Of a stretch of 64,000 nucleotides of DNA, positions 53,798-62,807 are shown piece after piece. Numbering within the stretch: position 1 is the stretch's first letter; each line of letters starts with the position of its first letter. Source of the DNA: Shewanella insulae (GTDB taxonomy: Bacteria; Pseudomonadota; Gammaproteobacteria; Enterobacterales; Shewanellaceae); the NCBI RefSeq assembly GCF_009831655.1, contig NZ_WRPA01000013.1:1-64000 (forward strand), written 5' to 3'. Both the position numbers and the translations under genes were made by a program. Under the pieces are notes generated by a model, which did no database searches, was not told where the DNA came from, and worked only from the letters and a program-made list of their open reading frames with translations.

Positions 53798-56374
53798 ATG
53801 ATGACAATACATAAAAATAAAGGTTTCGGCGTGAGTGCGCTGAGTTTTGCCATCTCTTTGGCATTGACAGGGTCGTTAGCGAGTACACAGGCGTTTGCCG
53901 ATGATCAACAGGCAGAAGTGTCTGAGAATATTGAAAAAATAGCCGTAGTGGGAACACGTTCTGCGCCGCGCTCTATCGGCGATTCACCGGTACCTATCGA
54001 TATCATCAGCAGCGATGATCTGAAGAAGAATGGCTCGACCGACATGATCGACATGCTGGTGACCTCTGTGCCATCTTTTAACTCCCGTGCCCAACCTATC
54101 AGTGATGCGGCCACCCTGATCCGTCCGGTCAACCTGCGTGGCCTGCCGTCAGACAGCACCCTGGTATTGGTCAACGGTAAACGCCGTCATCGCGCCTCGG
54201 TGATCGCCTTCCAGGGCGGTGGCATCAACGACGGTGCCCAGGGCCCGGATATCTCGGTGATCCCGAGTGCGGCGCTAAAACAGGTCGAGGTGCTACGTGA
54301 CGGTGCGGCGGCGCAATATGGCTCTGACGCTATCGCCGGTGTGATGAACTTTGTTCTTAAGGATGACGCCGAAGGCGGCTCTATCACAGTCGGTCAGGGC
54401 GAGTACTATGAGGGCGACGGTGCTACCACCACAATCGATGCCAACGTGGGGCTGCCACTGTCTGATGCAGGTTTCGTGAACCTCAGCCTGCAATACAAGA
54501 ATGCCGATCCTACCAGTCGCAGCATACAGCGCCCAGATGCGGCTAATCTGAGCGCCCAGGGCAACACCTTTATAGAAGATCCGGCACAGGTGTGGGGTAA
54601 CCCTGAGATCAAAGATGACTACAGCTTCTTCCTTAACTCAGGCTACGACATCAACGACAATGCGCGCCTATATGCCTTCGGTAACCTCTCTTCGCGCGAT
54701 GTGGTCGGTGGTTTCTACTATCGTAATCCACACAACCGCGGCAACGTCTACTCGTTAGATGGCGGTGAAACCCTGTTGGTGGGGGCGGTCAATGGCGATC
54801 CTTCTACCTGTGCCGTGGTGCCAATTCCTAAGAATGCCGATGGTAGTGACGGGAACGTACTCGAAACCGATGCCTACAAGGCGATGGTGGCCGACCCTAA
54901 CTGTTTCGCTATGAACCAGCTGCGTCCCGGTGGTTATACGCCACAGTTTGCCGGCACGGTGGAAGACACCTCCTTCTTTGCCGGTGTAAAAGGTGAGCTA
55001 GGTGCCTGGAACTATGATTTCAGTGCCGGTATGGGTAACAACAAGTCGACCTTCAGCCTGAAGAACTCACTTAACCCATCCCTGGGCCTAGACACACCCA
55101 CCGACTTTGAAACCGGCGCCTATGAGCAGGCCGAGACCACGGTTAACCTGGATTTCTCGCGTATGCTCACCCTGGGCAGCGTCGAAGATATCAGCTTCGC
55201 TACAGGTTTCGAGTGGCGTGAAGAGTCATTCGAGATCACTCAGGGCGAGGAAGCCTCTTGGGTGGCCGGCCCTTACGCCGACCAAGGTTTCAACATTGGC
55301 TCTCACGGCTTCAAGGGTTTCGGTCCAGAGGCGGCGGGCAAAAACTCACGTAACAACATAGGTGTCTATGCCGACATGGAAGCCTATCTGGGTGAGCGTT
55401 GGTTACTTGGCGCCGCGTTGCGTTACGAGGATTTCTCAACCTTCGGTGATACCCTTAACTACAAGTTGACGGCGCAATTTACTGCCACAGACGATCTCTC
55501 CTTCCGCGCCTCGCACAGCACAGGTTTCCGTGCGCCGACCGTGGGTCAGGAGAACGTAGTGAACACTCAGACCTCTATCGTCGAAGGCGATCTGATCCAG
55601 ACCTTTATCGCGCCGCCAACGGATCCGCTATCGGCCTTCTATGGCGGTAAGGTTCTTAAACCTGAGGAGTCGGTGAGTTACGCTCTCGGCGCCGTATTCG
55701 AGCATGAAAACCTCTTCGTGACCCTGGATTACTACAACATCGAGGTGACGGGGCGTATCGCGCAGTCGAGCCAGATAGCGGTTGAGGCCGATGACTATGA
55801 CGCGCTACGCGCCGCCGGTGTCGAGTTTCCAGAGTTGATCTCTGCGGTGACTTACTACACCAACGACTTCGATACCACGACTCAGGGTATCGATCTGGTG
55901 GCCTCCTACGATACTCAGCTGTTGTCGGGTGATACCAAGTTCAGCCTGGCCTATGGTTGGACAGATACCAGTGTCGATAAGTACAATCCGAATACCACTG
56001 ACGAGGGTAAGGTGCGTCGTCTAGAAGATGGTATTCCGGCGCATCGTGCGACCCTGACCTGGGCTCAGTCTTGGGACAGATTCAGCATGTCACTGCGTGG
56101 TAACTACTTCGGCGAGTACTATGCGACCCACGCCGACGACACCTCGGATTGGGGCTCGGAGATGGCCGATTCGGCGGTCACAGTGGATCTGGAGCTAAGT
56201 TATCAGTTCCTAGACAGCCTAACGGTCTCTATCGGTGCCAACAACCTGTTTGACCAGGAGGCGCAGAAGCTGAAAGACGGCACCCGTGGCGTGCTAGGTG
56301 CCGTGTACTATGAGAGTGGCCCGTTCGATTACAACGGTGGCTACTACTATGGTCGCGTGAACTATCGCTTCTAA
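53798..56374 (+). CDS. TonB-dependent receptor, 858 aa
   Basis: An outer-membrane TonB-dependent receptor. ATG 53798 was chosen after GGGAAAAA and gives a signal peptide (SFAISLALTGSLASTQAFA). The plug domain contains NIEKIAVVGTRSAPRSIGDSPVPIDIIS, LRGLPSDSTLVLVNGKRRH and VEVLRDGAAAQYGSDAIAGVMNF. The barrel ends in YGRVNYRF with a C-terminal Phe. There is no siderophore signature, so the ligand could be a sugar, peptide or other large substrate. Close to the sigma-54 activator and divergent from it. Confidence 0.88.
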   Translation: MMTIHKNKGFGVSALSFAISLALTGSLASTQAFADDQQAEVSENIEKIAVVGTRSAPRSIGDSPVPIDIISSDDLKKNGSTDMIDMLVTSVPSFNSRAQPISDAATLIRPVNLRGLPSDSTLVLVNGKRRHRASVIAFQGGGINDGAQGPDISVIPSAALKQVEVLRDGAAAQYGSDAIAGVMNFVLKDDAEGGSITVGQGEYYEGDGATTTIDANVGLPLSDAGFVNLSLQYKNADPTSRSIQRPDAANLSAQGNTFIEDPAQVWGNPEIKDDYSFFLNSGYDINDNARLYAFGNLSSRDVVGGFYYRNPHNRGNVYSLDGGETLLVGAVNGDPSTCAVVPIPKNADGSDGNVLETDAYKAMVADPNCFAMNQLRPGGYTPQFAGTVEDTSFFAGVKGELGAWNYDFSAGMGNNKSTFSLKNSLNPSLGLDTPTDFETGAYEQAETTVNLDFSRMLTLGSVEDISFATGFEWREESFEITQGEEASWVAGPYADQGFNIGSHGFKGFGPEAAGKNSRNNIGVYADMEAYLGERWLLGAALRYEDFSTFGDTLNYKLTAQFTATDDLSFRASHSTGFRAPTVGQENVVNTQTSIVEGDLIQTFIAPPTDPLSAFYGGKVLKPEESVSYALGAVFEHENLFVTLDYYNIEVTGRIAQSSQIAVEADDYDALRAAGVEFPELISAVTYYTNDFDTTTQGIDLVASYDTQLLSGDTKFSLAYGWTDTSVDKYNPNTTDEGKVRRLEDGIPAHRATLTWAQSWDRFSMSLRGNYFGEYYATHADDTSDWGSEMADSAVTVDLELSYQFLDSLTVSIGANNLFDQEAQKLKDGTRGVLGAVYYESGPFDYNGGYYYGRVNYRF

Positions 56375-56386
56375 TCTCGGCGCCCT

Positions 56387-56455
56387 AGGCGTTAGCGATT
56401 GAAATGACCAGGCGTTAGCGATTGAAATCACTAGGCGCTAGCAATAAAGATAAGA
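56387..56455. repeat. 23-bp tandem direct repeat after the TonB receptor
   Basis: AGGCGTTAGCGATTGAAATG begins the first unit (56387-56409). The second (56410-56432) is almost the same, and a third (56433-56455) is partly diverged (AGGCGCTAGCAATAAAG). It precedes the terminator. Confidence 0.75.
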
Positions 56456-56480
56456 AGGCTGCATCGCAGCCTTCTTTTTT
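56452..56480 (+). terminator. Rho-independent terminator of the TonB receptor gene
   Basis: AAGAAGGCTGC / GCAGCCTTCTT stem with a 3-nt loop and a T run. Confidence 0.9.
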
Positions 56481-56502
56481 AGCTTTCTGGTGCTGGACGT
56501 GT

Positions 56503-57042
56503 CTAGCCGCGAGGGGGAAGGGCGGTGAGCAGATCCTCTATAGACAGTACCCTGGGGAGCACCAATCCATTGGGGTGAGCCTGACTGTAGACGATATTGA
56601 AGGGCACACCATAGGCCTGATACCTGGCGAGATAGGCCTCTATCCTGGCATCGCTCTGGGTGAGATCGCCGCGCATCAACACCATATCCTTATCCTTTAG
56701 CCGCTCAACCACCAAAGCCTGATGCAGCACCCTGTCTTTGTTGGCCTTACAGATGTTGCACCAGTCGGCGCTGACATCCACAAACACCGTCTTGCCCTGG
56801 GCCAGTTGGCCTGGGATCGCATTAGGTCTTAGCGACTGCCACACCAGCTGTTTATAGGCATTGGCATCTGCCTTGGGGTAGATAAAATAGCTGATGACGC
56901 CATTGATGGTGGCAAATACCAGCAGCAAGACCAAGACGAGCGTGGGAATCTGATTGCCCCTGGCCTTCTTGTAACTGAGCCAAAGCAATAGACTCAGCAG
57001 TAACCCCAGTGTGAGTGCGCTGACCAATAAGATACTATTCAT
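56503..57042 (-). CDS. Thioredoxin-like protein with membrane anchor
   Basis: A 179-aa protein; ATG 57042 was chosen over an upstream frame. Two hydrophobic segments (residues about 5-24 and 34-52) are followed by a thioredoxin-like domain with VDVSADWCNICKANKDRV (active-site CNIC near residue 98). It resembles the gamma domain of DsbD. It likely works in the periplasm on disulfides, but the electron donor is unknown. Convergent with the TonB receptor. Confidence 0.82.
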   Translation of the reverse strand: MNSILLVSALTLGLLLSLLLWLSYKKARGNQIPTLVLVLLLVFATINGVISYFIYPKADANAYKQLVWQSLRPNAIPGQLAQGKTVFVDVSADWCNICKANKDRVLHQALVVERLKDKDMVLMRGDLTQSDARIEAYLARYQAYGVPFNIVYSQAHPNGLVLPRVLSIEDLLTALPPRG

Positions 57043-57239
57043 GCCGTCCCTAGTTGTAGTTTCATTAGCGTAATTTATGCTATTGCCATTAGGGCTACAG
57101 TCTAACACCTCTGGCTTAATCTAAGCTTGTTGACGGTCGCGGCGTGAAAGATTTGTTTGCAATTGATGCTTTGCGAGGGGCGAAGATTCTTTGTAAGCTG
57201 ACCTGCCCAAGTGAGAATAACAATAATAGGACGCGCTTC

Positions 57240-58838
57240 ATGGCCGATCTTTTTAGCTGGCGACACTCAAGTCAACATCCACTCAATCATCAAACTCATC
57301 CCTTATCTAGGCTCAAGTTTTCCAGGCGGTTGCTGGGGGCGGCGGGTTTGTCTCTGCTGCTTCTGAGCTTACCGGGTCAGGCGGCGGAGAAGCCTAACGG
57401 TAAACAAGCCAAGACTGAGATATCTATACCAGAAGCTAAGGTTTATCAAACCACAGGTCAGGTAAGGGTAAATGGTGAGCGGGTGCACTATGAGGCTATC
57501 GCCTCGGAAACCATCTTAGAAGATGACAAAGACAAGCCGCTGGCCAGCATCTTCTCGGTGACTTATCTACGCACCAAGACAGATAGTAAGCAGCCACGCC
57601 CTGTGACCTTTGTGTTTAACGGCGGTCCAGGCTCGGCCTCGCTCTGGCTACACATGGGACTGTTTGGCCCCAAGCGTGTGGTGGTGCCGGGTGATGCCAA
57701 AGACGATGGCGCCGCGCCCTATCGCTTGGTGGACAATGAATTTTCCATGTTGGATAAGTCGGATCTGGTGTTTATCGATCCCGTGGGCACAGGCTTTAGC
57801 CGCGCCCTGGGTGAGCACAAGGGCCAGGATTTCTGGGGCGTGAAAGAGGATGCTCAGTCGATTGCCGAGTTTATCCGTCGTTGGCTGATAGAACATGGCC
57901 GCTGGAACTCGCCAAAGTATATCGCAGGTGAAAGTTATGGCACGACCCGCGCCGCGGCTTTGGTGGACGAGCTGCAATCTGGTTGGACAGATATCTCGGT
58001 CAACGGCGTCATGCTGATCTCATCGATTCTCGATTTCAGCCATGCTCGCTATCAGCCGGGCAACAACCAACCCTATATCGGCTTTCTGCCTACCATGGCG
58101 GCGACCGCCTTATACCATGACAGAGTTGCTGCGGCCGATAAGGCGATGGGGCTGAGCGCCTTTGTCGAGGCGGCGCGTCAGTTTGCGATGAACGATTACG
58201 CCCTGGCACTGCTCAAGGGCAGTCGTCTGCCTGAGGAACAGTATCAGGCGGTGCGCCGGCAGCTGGCACGCTTTACCGGACTGACAGAGGACTACCTGGA
58301 CAGGGTGAATCTGAGAGTCAGCGCCAGTCGCTATACCAAGCAGCTGCTCAGGGGTGAAGATCGCACCGTCGGGCGCTTGGACAGTCGCTATCTGGGCGTA
58401 GACTATGACAGCGGCGGCGAGCGTAATGATGCCGATCCATCCGGTTATGGTATAGATGGCGCCTATACGGCGGCCATTCATCAGTATCTGTATCAGGATC
58501 TGGGGGTTAAGATCACCCGCCCCTTTAATGTGCTCTCCGTCGACGTTAACCGTGGTTGGAACTGGAGCATCAGCGGCAAACAGATGCACTATGTGAATGT
58601 GGCCCCCTATCTCGGTCGCGCCCAGCGAGAGAACAGGGATTTCAGGATCCTGGTGGCCAATGGCTACTATGATTTTGCCACTCCCTTCTTCGCCACAGAA
58701 AACACCCTGGCCGATAACGGCATAGACAATAGCCGCGTCGAGATGCACTACTACGAGGCGGGCCATATGATGTATATTGAGCCCTCGTCGCTAAAGGCGC
58801 TGGCCAAGGATATTCGCCAGTTCTATCAGGCGGATTAA
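57240..58838 (+). CDS. Secreted serine carboxypeptidase-like protein, S10 family
   Basis: A 532-aa protein. ATG 57240 was chosen after AGGACG. An N-terminal signal region (SRRLLGAAGLSLLLLSLPGQA) has a twin-arginine-like start. The S10 motifs VFNGGPGSAS and GESYGTTRAAAL (catalytic Ser) are followed by the His in YEAGHMMYIEP; the Asp lies near ANGYYDFATPF. It is predicted to cleave C-terminal residues in the periplasm or outside the cell. The LysE gene begins 22 bp later on the same strand. Confidence 0.88.
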   Translation: MADLFSWRHSSQHPLNHQTHPLSRLKFSRRLLGAAGLSLLLLSLPGQAAEKPNGKQAKTEISIPEAKVYQTTGQVRVNGERVHYEAIASETILEDDKDKPLASIFSVTYLRTKTDSKQPRPVTFVFNGGPGSASLWLHMGLFGPKRVVVPGDAKDDGAAPYRLVDNEFSMLDKSDLVFIDPVGTGFSRALGEHKGQDFWGVKEDAQSIAEFIRRWLIEHGRWNSPKYIAGESYGTTRAAALVDELQSGWTDISVNGVMLISSILDFSHARYQPGNNQPYIGFLPTMAATALYHDRVAAADKAMGLSAFVEAARQFAMNDYALALLKGSRLPEEQYQAVRRQLARFTGLTEDYLDRVNLRVSASRYTKQLLRGEDRTVGRLDSRYLGVDYDSGGERNDADPSGYGIDGAYTAAIHQYLYQDLGVKITRPFNVLSVDVNRGWNWSISGKQMHYVNVAPYLGRAQRENRDFRILVANGYYDFATPFFATENTLADNGIDNSRVEMHYYEAGHMMYIEPSSLKALAKDIRQFYQAD

Positions 58839-58859
58839 TCAGGACCGCGAGGATGAAAG

Positions 58860-59474
58860 ATGAGTTTTAGTGCATGGCTGGGGCTGTTGGCCATCTGTTG
58901 TTTGGGCGCCATGTCGCCCGGGCCGAGTCTGGCCATGGTGGTGCGTCATACCTTAGGCGGTGGCCGGGCCAACGGCATCGTTTGTGCCTGGGCGCATTCT
59001 ATCGGCATAGGTGTCTACGCCCTGGTGACGCTACTGGGGCTGGCGGTGCTGCTCAAGCAGGCGCCGCTGGTATTTAACGGTATCGCGATTCTCGGCGCCC
59101 TCTATCTCGCCTATATTGGAGTGCAGGCGCTACGCTCTAAGGGCGGCATGTCGGACAAGCTGGCGGCGGGTAAGTCGACGGATTGGTTAACGGCGGCCAG
59201 AGACGGCATCGCCATCTCGCTGTTTAATCCTAAGATCATGCTGTTTTTCCTGGCGCTCTTCAGTCAGTTTGTGATGGTGGCCGATGAGCTGTGGGGCAAG
59301 TCGCTTATCGTGTTGACACCGTTGGTGGTCGATGGCCTCTGGTACACCCTGATCGCGCTCTTGCTGTCGCACAAATCTGTGCTGCCTAAGCTAAGAGAGA
59401 AGGCGTCGCTAATCGATAAGCTCTCTGGCGTGGTATTGATTCTGCTGGCGGTGCGCGTGTTGGTGACCCTCTAG
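58860..59474 (+). CDS. LysE/RhtB family amino-acid exporter
   Basis: A 204-aa membrane protein with six hydrophobic segments. The family signature is near the N-terminus (GAMSPGPSLAMVVRHTLGGGRANGI). Exports amino acids or related small compounds; the substrate is not readable. It follows the S10 peptidase gene by 21 bp, so co-transcription is likely. Confidence 0.88.
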   Translation: MSFSAWLGLLAICCLGAMSPGPSLAMVVRHTLGGGRANGIVCAWAHSIGIGVYALVTLLGLAVLLKQAPLVFNGIAILGALYLAYIGVQALRSKGGMSDKLAAGKSTDWLTAARDGIAISLFNPKIMLFFLALFSQFVMVADELWGKSLIVLTPLVVDGLWYTLIALLLSHKSVLPKLREKASLIDKLSGVVLILLAVRVLVTL

Positions 59475-59512
59475 CCTGAATTGGTATTGCTTGAAGGGGA
59501 TAAGCTCTTATA

Positions 59513-59548
59513 AAAATGCGGCTAAGGAATATTCCTTAGCCGCATTTT
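59513..59548. terminator. Bidirectional terminator between LysE and DUF3144 genes
   Basis: A perfect 36-nt palindrome with arms AAAATGCGGCTAAGGAAT and its complement, with A/T ends on both sides. It lies between convergent genes. Confidence 0.9.
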
Positions 59549-59578
59549 CTTATCTATCTATGCTTAAACCTAAGCAGA

Positions 59579-59896
59579 CTAGCCGTTAAATACCTGCACG
59601 GCTTCATCTTTGGTTGGCTCTTGCTGAGCCGTAGGCGGATTGTCGATATGATCGTCTAAGTTATCGTTCAACATATCCTTGTATTCTTTGGTAAACCACT
59701 CCAGTGCATTGGCTTTCTCGGCCTTAAGATCGGCAGATTTTAGCGCGGCCTCGAAGGCGTTAAAGCGGGCGGCAGCAAAGCGCAGCGCGGTACCTACTTT
59801 GGCGATATCCTGCTCTTCGGTGCTAAGCTCGTTGGCTAAGGCAATAAACTTATCGGCTAACTGAAAAATCGTGGTCTCTTTTTGCTGTTCTGACAT
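59579..59896 (-). CDS. DUF3144 protein
   Basis: A 105-aa soluble helical protein (alternative GTG start at 59908 gives 109 aa). LADKFIALANELSTEEQDIAKVGTALRFAAARFNAFEAAL is the DUF3144 pattern, given as a landmark. Function unknown. The C-terminus is acidic with a Pro/Gln stretch. Confidence 0.8.
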   Translation of the reverse strand: MSEQQKETTIFQLADKFIALANELSTEEQDIAKVGTALRFAAARFNAFEAALKSADLKAEKANALEWFTKEYKDMLNDNLDDHIDNPPTAQQEPTKDEAVQVFNG

Positions 59897-60014
59897 GCGC
59901 ATGCTCACAGGTAGGTCAATAGTATGCAGGCATAGTAACGTAAATTAGCCGTTAATGAAGCAAAGTTTTTGGCGTATTGGGATCTGTATCGCCAACAGCT
60001 GTGTGCGATACTGG

Positions 60015-60551
60015 CTAACTGGCGGGATCGCTGTCTACCTGCACCCGTCCATCCCGTGAATCATAGTAGATGCTGAGATTTTGGTTGTCGCTAAGGTGGT
60101 AACGACATTGATTCGCGCTGATATAGTTGGCCTTATAGTCTGTGCTCGTTTGGGCATCGCTGCGTGAGACGCTGGGCTCGTCGGCTTCGAAGACGGTTTC
60201 CCATACCGAGATACAATCTTCTACGTTATCCAGCTGCGGCGAGGCCTCATTATCGGTAAAGTAGTGCTGCGCCGGCCAGCCATTGGCGTTAAAATCCATT
60301 TCTCCGGTCTCGCTGTCGCCGAAGGTCTTAAGGTTTTCTGCCGGCCCGGAGCCTACACGTATGGCCCATACAGAGTGGGCCAGATCGATGCCGGATTTTA
60401 AGGCGCCGCCGGTCGCCTTAACGCTGGCCACTTGAGCGTCTTCGGAGAGGTTGATAAATTTTGGCAGGGCAGTTACCGCAAGGATCCCCAGCACTATGAT
60501 AACGACCACGAGTTCGATAAGGGTAAAACCGCGTTTATGGGCCAAGGACAT
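60015..60551 (-). CDS. Type IV prepilin-like protein (MSHA pilin-like)
   Basis: A 178-aa prepilin. ATG 60551 was chosen after AAGAGG. MSLAHKRGFTLIELVVVIIVLGILAV is the type III leader, cut after the Gly (G-F-T-L-I-E, with Glu at +5), and the hydrophobic helix follows. It resembles minor pilins of MshB/MshA type. The Cys pair near the C-terminal region (DCISVWE, NQCRYHL) probably forms the D-loop disulfide. No other pilus genes are adjacent. Confidence 0.86.
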   Translation of the reverse strand: MSLAHKRGFTLIELVVVIIVLGILAVTALPKFINLSEDAQVASVKATGGALKSGIDLAHSVWAIRVGSGPAENLKTFGDSETGEMDFNANGWPAQHYFTDNEASPQLDNVEDCISVWETVFEADEPSVSRSDAQTSTDYKANYISANQCRYHLSDNQNLSIYYDSRDGRVQVDSDPAS

Positions 60552-60685
60552 CGTGGAAACCTCTTGGGGTTGTAGAGACTCGTCTCGGTAGGTTTTAATC
60601 TGGCGTTTTTTATTGTCTGAGCCGGATAACGCCAGAAATTCCACTCGATTCTAAGTTTTTTTTGAAAGAATATAAAGAGATAGCT

Positions 60686-61354
60686 ATGACAGAGATCAGC
60701 CAATGGCAAGATTTTATCGATCAGGAGGCCCAGCAGGAATACTTTGGCCGGTTGCAGGCTTTCGTACAAGGGGAACGCGATGCGGGTAAGGCTATCTATC
60801 CGGCTAAGGAGCAGGTATTTAGCGCCTTCGAACTGACGCCCCTGGATAGGGTCAGGGTGGTGTTAATTGGTCAGGATCCCTATCACGGAGAGGGCCAGGC
60901 ACATGGCCTCTGTTTCTCGGTGCAGCCTGGGGTGAAGGTACCGCCATCCTTGGTGAATATGTATAAGGAGCTGGCCAGTGATATCGATGGATTTGAGATC
61001 CCCGAGCATGGTTATCTGGCCAAGTGGGCCGAGCAGGGCATCTTAATGCTCAATACGGTATTAACCGTGGAGCAGGGCAAGGCGCATTCCCATGCCAAGG
61101 CGGGGTGGGAGATCTTTACCGATAACGCCTTAAAGTTACTCAATGCCCAAAATCGGCCGATCATCTTTGTCTTATGGGGTGGGCATGCTATGAAGAAGGG
61201 CAAGTTTATTAAGGCAGAGCAGCATCAGCTGGTCAGCGGACCGCATCCATCTCCGCTCTCTGCTTATCGCGGTTTCTTCGGCTGCAAACACTTCTCAAAA
61301 ATCAATGAGTTGTTAAAGGCCTCCGGTCAGCCGCCGATTGACTGGCAGGTATAA
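60686..61354 (+). CDS. ung: Uracil-DNA glycosylase
   Basis: A 222-aa family-1 uracil-DNA glycosylase that excises uracil from DNA in base-excision repair. ATG 60686 was chosen after [25 protein letters not shown] holds the water-activating Asp, and [21 protein letters not shown] the catalytic His and DNA-contact loop. Length is normal. Confidence 0.95.
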   Translation: MTEISQWQDFIDQEAQQEYFGRLQAFVQGERDAGKAIYPAKEQVFSAFELTPLDRVRVVLIGQDPYHGEGQAHGLCFSVQPGVKVPPSLVNMYKELASDIDGFEIPEHGYLAKWAEQGILMLNTVLTVEQGKAHSHAKAGWEIFTDNALKLLNAQNRPIIFVLWGGHAMKKGKFIKAEQHQLVSGPHPSPLSAYRGFFGCKHFSKINELLKASGQPPIDWQV

Positions 61355-61533
61355 AATCCGCACTAAGCTGCTACAAAATCATACTTGCCGTACGATGAAA
61401 AGCTAATTATATTGATAGATGATTGTAACTTATCTGTTAATGGCTTGGGGTGGCCCTTTCATTATCTAGACGGGTTACAGTGGCTTGGGTAGGTAGCCGC
61501 CTCCCAGGTAAGGCTTTCAAGGCGGACAGGAAT

Positions 61534-62127
61534 ATGGATATTAGAGCTAAGCGAGGAACGCTTGTTCGTTGGAATCAGGAGCAGCGGGTAGGCTTTATTG
61601 CCCCGGACGATGGATCGGACGAACTCAGAATTTTTGGCATCAATTTACTCCCCTATGAACATATGCCCAGAGAGGGTGAATCTGTGGTGTATCGCCAGTG
61701 GAAAGACTCGCTGCGAGGCACAAAGGTCACCAAGGGGGAGATAGATCTGGGGAATCCCATCACCCTGACTTCTCCTTTTGAATCCCATGATAGATTCGAT
61801 AGTGAGGATGCGATCAGCTGGCGCGTCAAAGTCGGTCTGGTGGCCCTGGCGATCGCCTTCGGTAATCTACTCTATCTGTTTATGGTCAACTACGACTACT
61901 CAGCCGATGTGGATATTAAGCCGCCAGAAGGACTGTTTCCACCCGGTTCCGAATATTACGTGGGCAAGCAGGAGCTACAGGATGTGGTCTTTAGCTGTGA
62001 TGCCCGGCAGCAGTGCCTGCAGATGACCTCCTGTCAGGAGGCCAAATACTTCGCCAGTCATTGCCCCGGATTTGAGGTTAATGTGGGTGACACGCCCTGT
62101 GTGCAACTCTGGTGTAAATCAAATTAA
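61534..62127 (+). CDS. Cold-shock-like domain fused to membrane segment and Cys-rich tail
   Basis: A 197-aa protein. ATG 61534 was chosen. Residues about 5-65 (RGTLVRWNQEQRVGFIAPDDGSDELRIFGINLLP) have the cold-shock/OB-fold signature. A single hydrophobic segment follows near residue 106-124 (GLVALAIAFGNLLYLFMVN), then an extracytoplasmic tail with six Cys, including SCQEAKYFASHCPG, similar to the excalibur motif. The combination suggests an RNA/DNA-binding-type domain inside and a sensing module outside; the role is unknown. Confidence 0.7.
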   Translation: MDIRAKRGTLVRWNQEQRVGFIAPDDGSDELRIFGINLLPYEHMPREGESVVYRQWKDSLRGTKVTKGEIDLGNPITLTSPFESHDRFDSEDAISWRVKVGLVALAIAFGNLLYLFMVNYDYSADVDIKPPEGLFPPGSEYYVGKQELQDVVFSCDARQQCLQMTSCQEAKYFASHCPGFEVNVGDTPCVQLWCKSN

Positions 62128-62142
62128 GTCTGACAGGCAATA

Positions 62143-62601
62143 TCAATTGGCTTTCAACAGTTGATATTGCTGGGCAAGTACTCCCTTAATCCGCTCTCCC
62201 TTATCGTCCAGCATGAAGAGAATATTCTCACCCACCTGAAGCTTCATGCCTCTGGCCTTGGCGTCTAGGGTGATCTTGCTACCCGTCTCATTCCAGTTAA
62301 ATTGCCCACTGAGCGTGACATTAGCGTTAGTGCTTGGCTTGCCTAGGTATTCCTGACTCAATCGATAACTGTTGTCGCCATTGAGTTGCAACTTCATGGC
62401 TATCCCCTGACAGTCTGCGCAGGGCAGGGTGCCCCGATAGAGTCCTGGCCAATCCAAGGCATTACGGCTGGTGTCGCCAAGGGGCACCGCAGGCGCAGAG
62501 ACCTGTGGCTCAGGCGTTGGGGGTTCTGGCTGACGGGATTGCTGGGCGCAGGCACCGAGGGCCAGCAGCGCTAGTGGGAGGAGTCTTGCACTAATCTTCA
62601 T
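62143..62601 (-). CDS. NlpE-like outer-membrane lipoprotein
   Basis: A 152-aa lipoprotein whose signal peptide ends in LALGAC. The NlpE N-terminal beta-barrel core is visible in GLYRGTLPCADCQGIAMKLQLNGDNSYRLSQEYLGK, with the CXXC pair. It lacks the second C-terminal domain of full-length NlpE. Such proteins monitor envelope stress or copper. The Pro-rich linker (PPTPEPQVSAPAVP) follows the lipobox. Confidence 0.85.
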   Translation of the reverse strand: MKISARLLPLALLALGACAQQSRQPEPPTPEPQVSAPAVPLGDTSRNALDWPGLYRGTLPCADCQGIAMKLQLNGDNSYRLSQEYLGKPSTNANVTLSGQFNWNETGSKITLDAKARGMKLQVGENILFMLDDKGERIKGVLAQQYQLLKAN

Positions 62602-62807
62602 CGTCTCTTCCTTAATGAGATAAGCTAATCCCTAATAATAGGGGAGTCTGCTTGCTTTAAGCGTGTCAGCACACTTTAGCCCGTCTTCTCTGTGCTTTCA
62701 AAGTGGATTTAGCGATGCTGCACTCGGCCAGCAGCTTAAACAACGGCCCCGAAAAATTAGGCTAGACTGTGAATTATCCAATTGTAATTTATTATGAAAC
62801 TTGAGTT

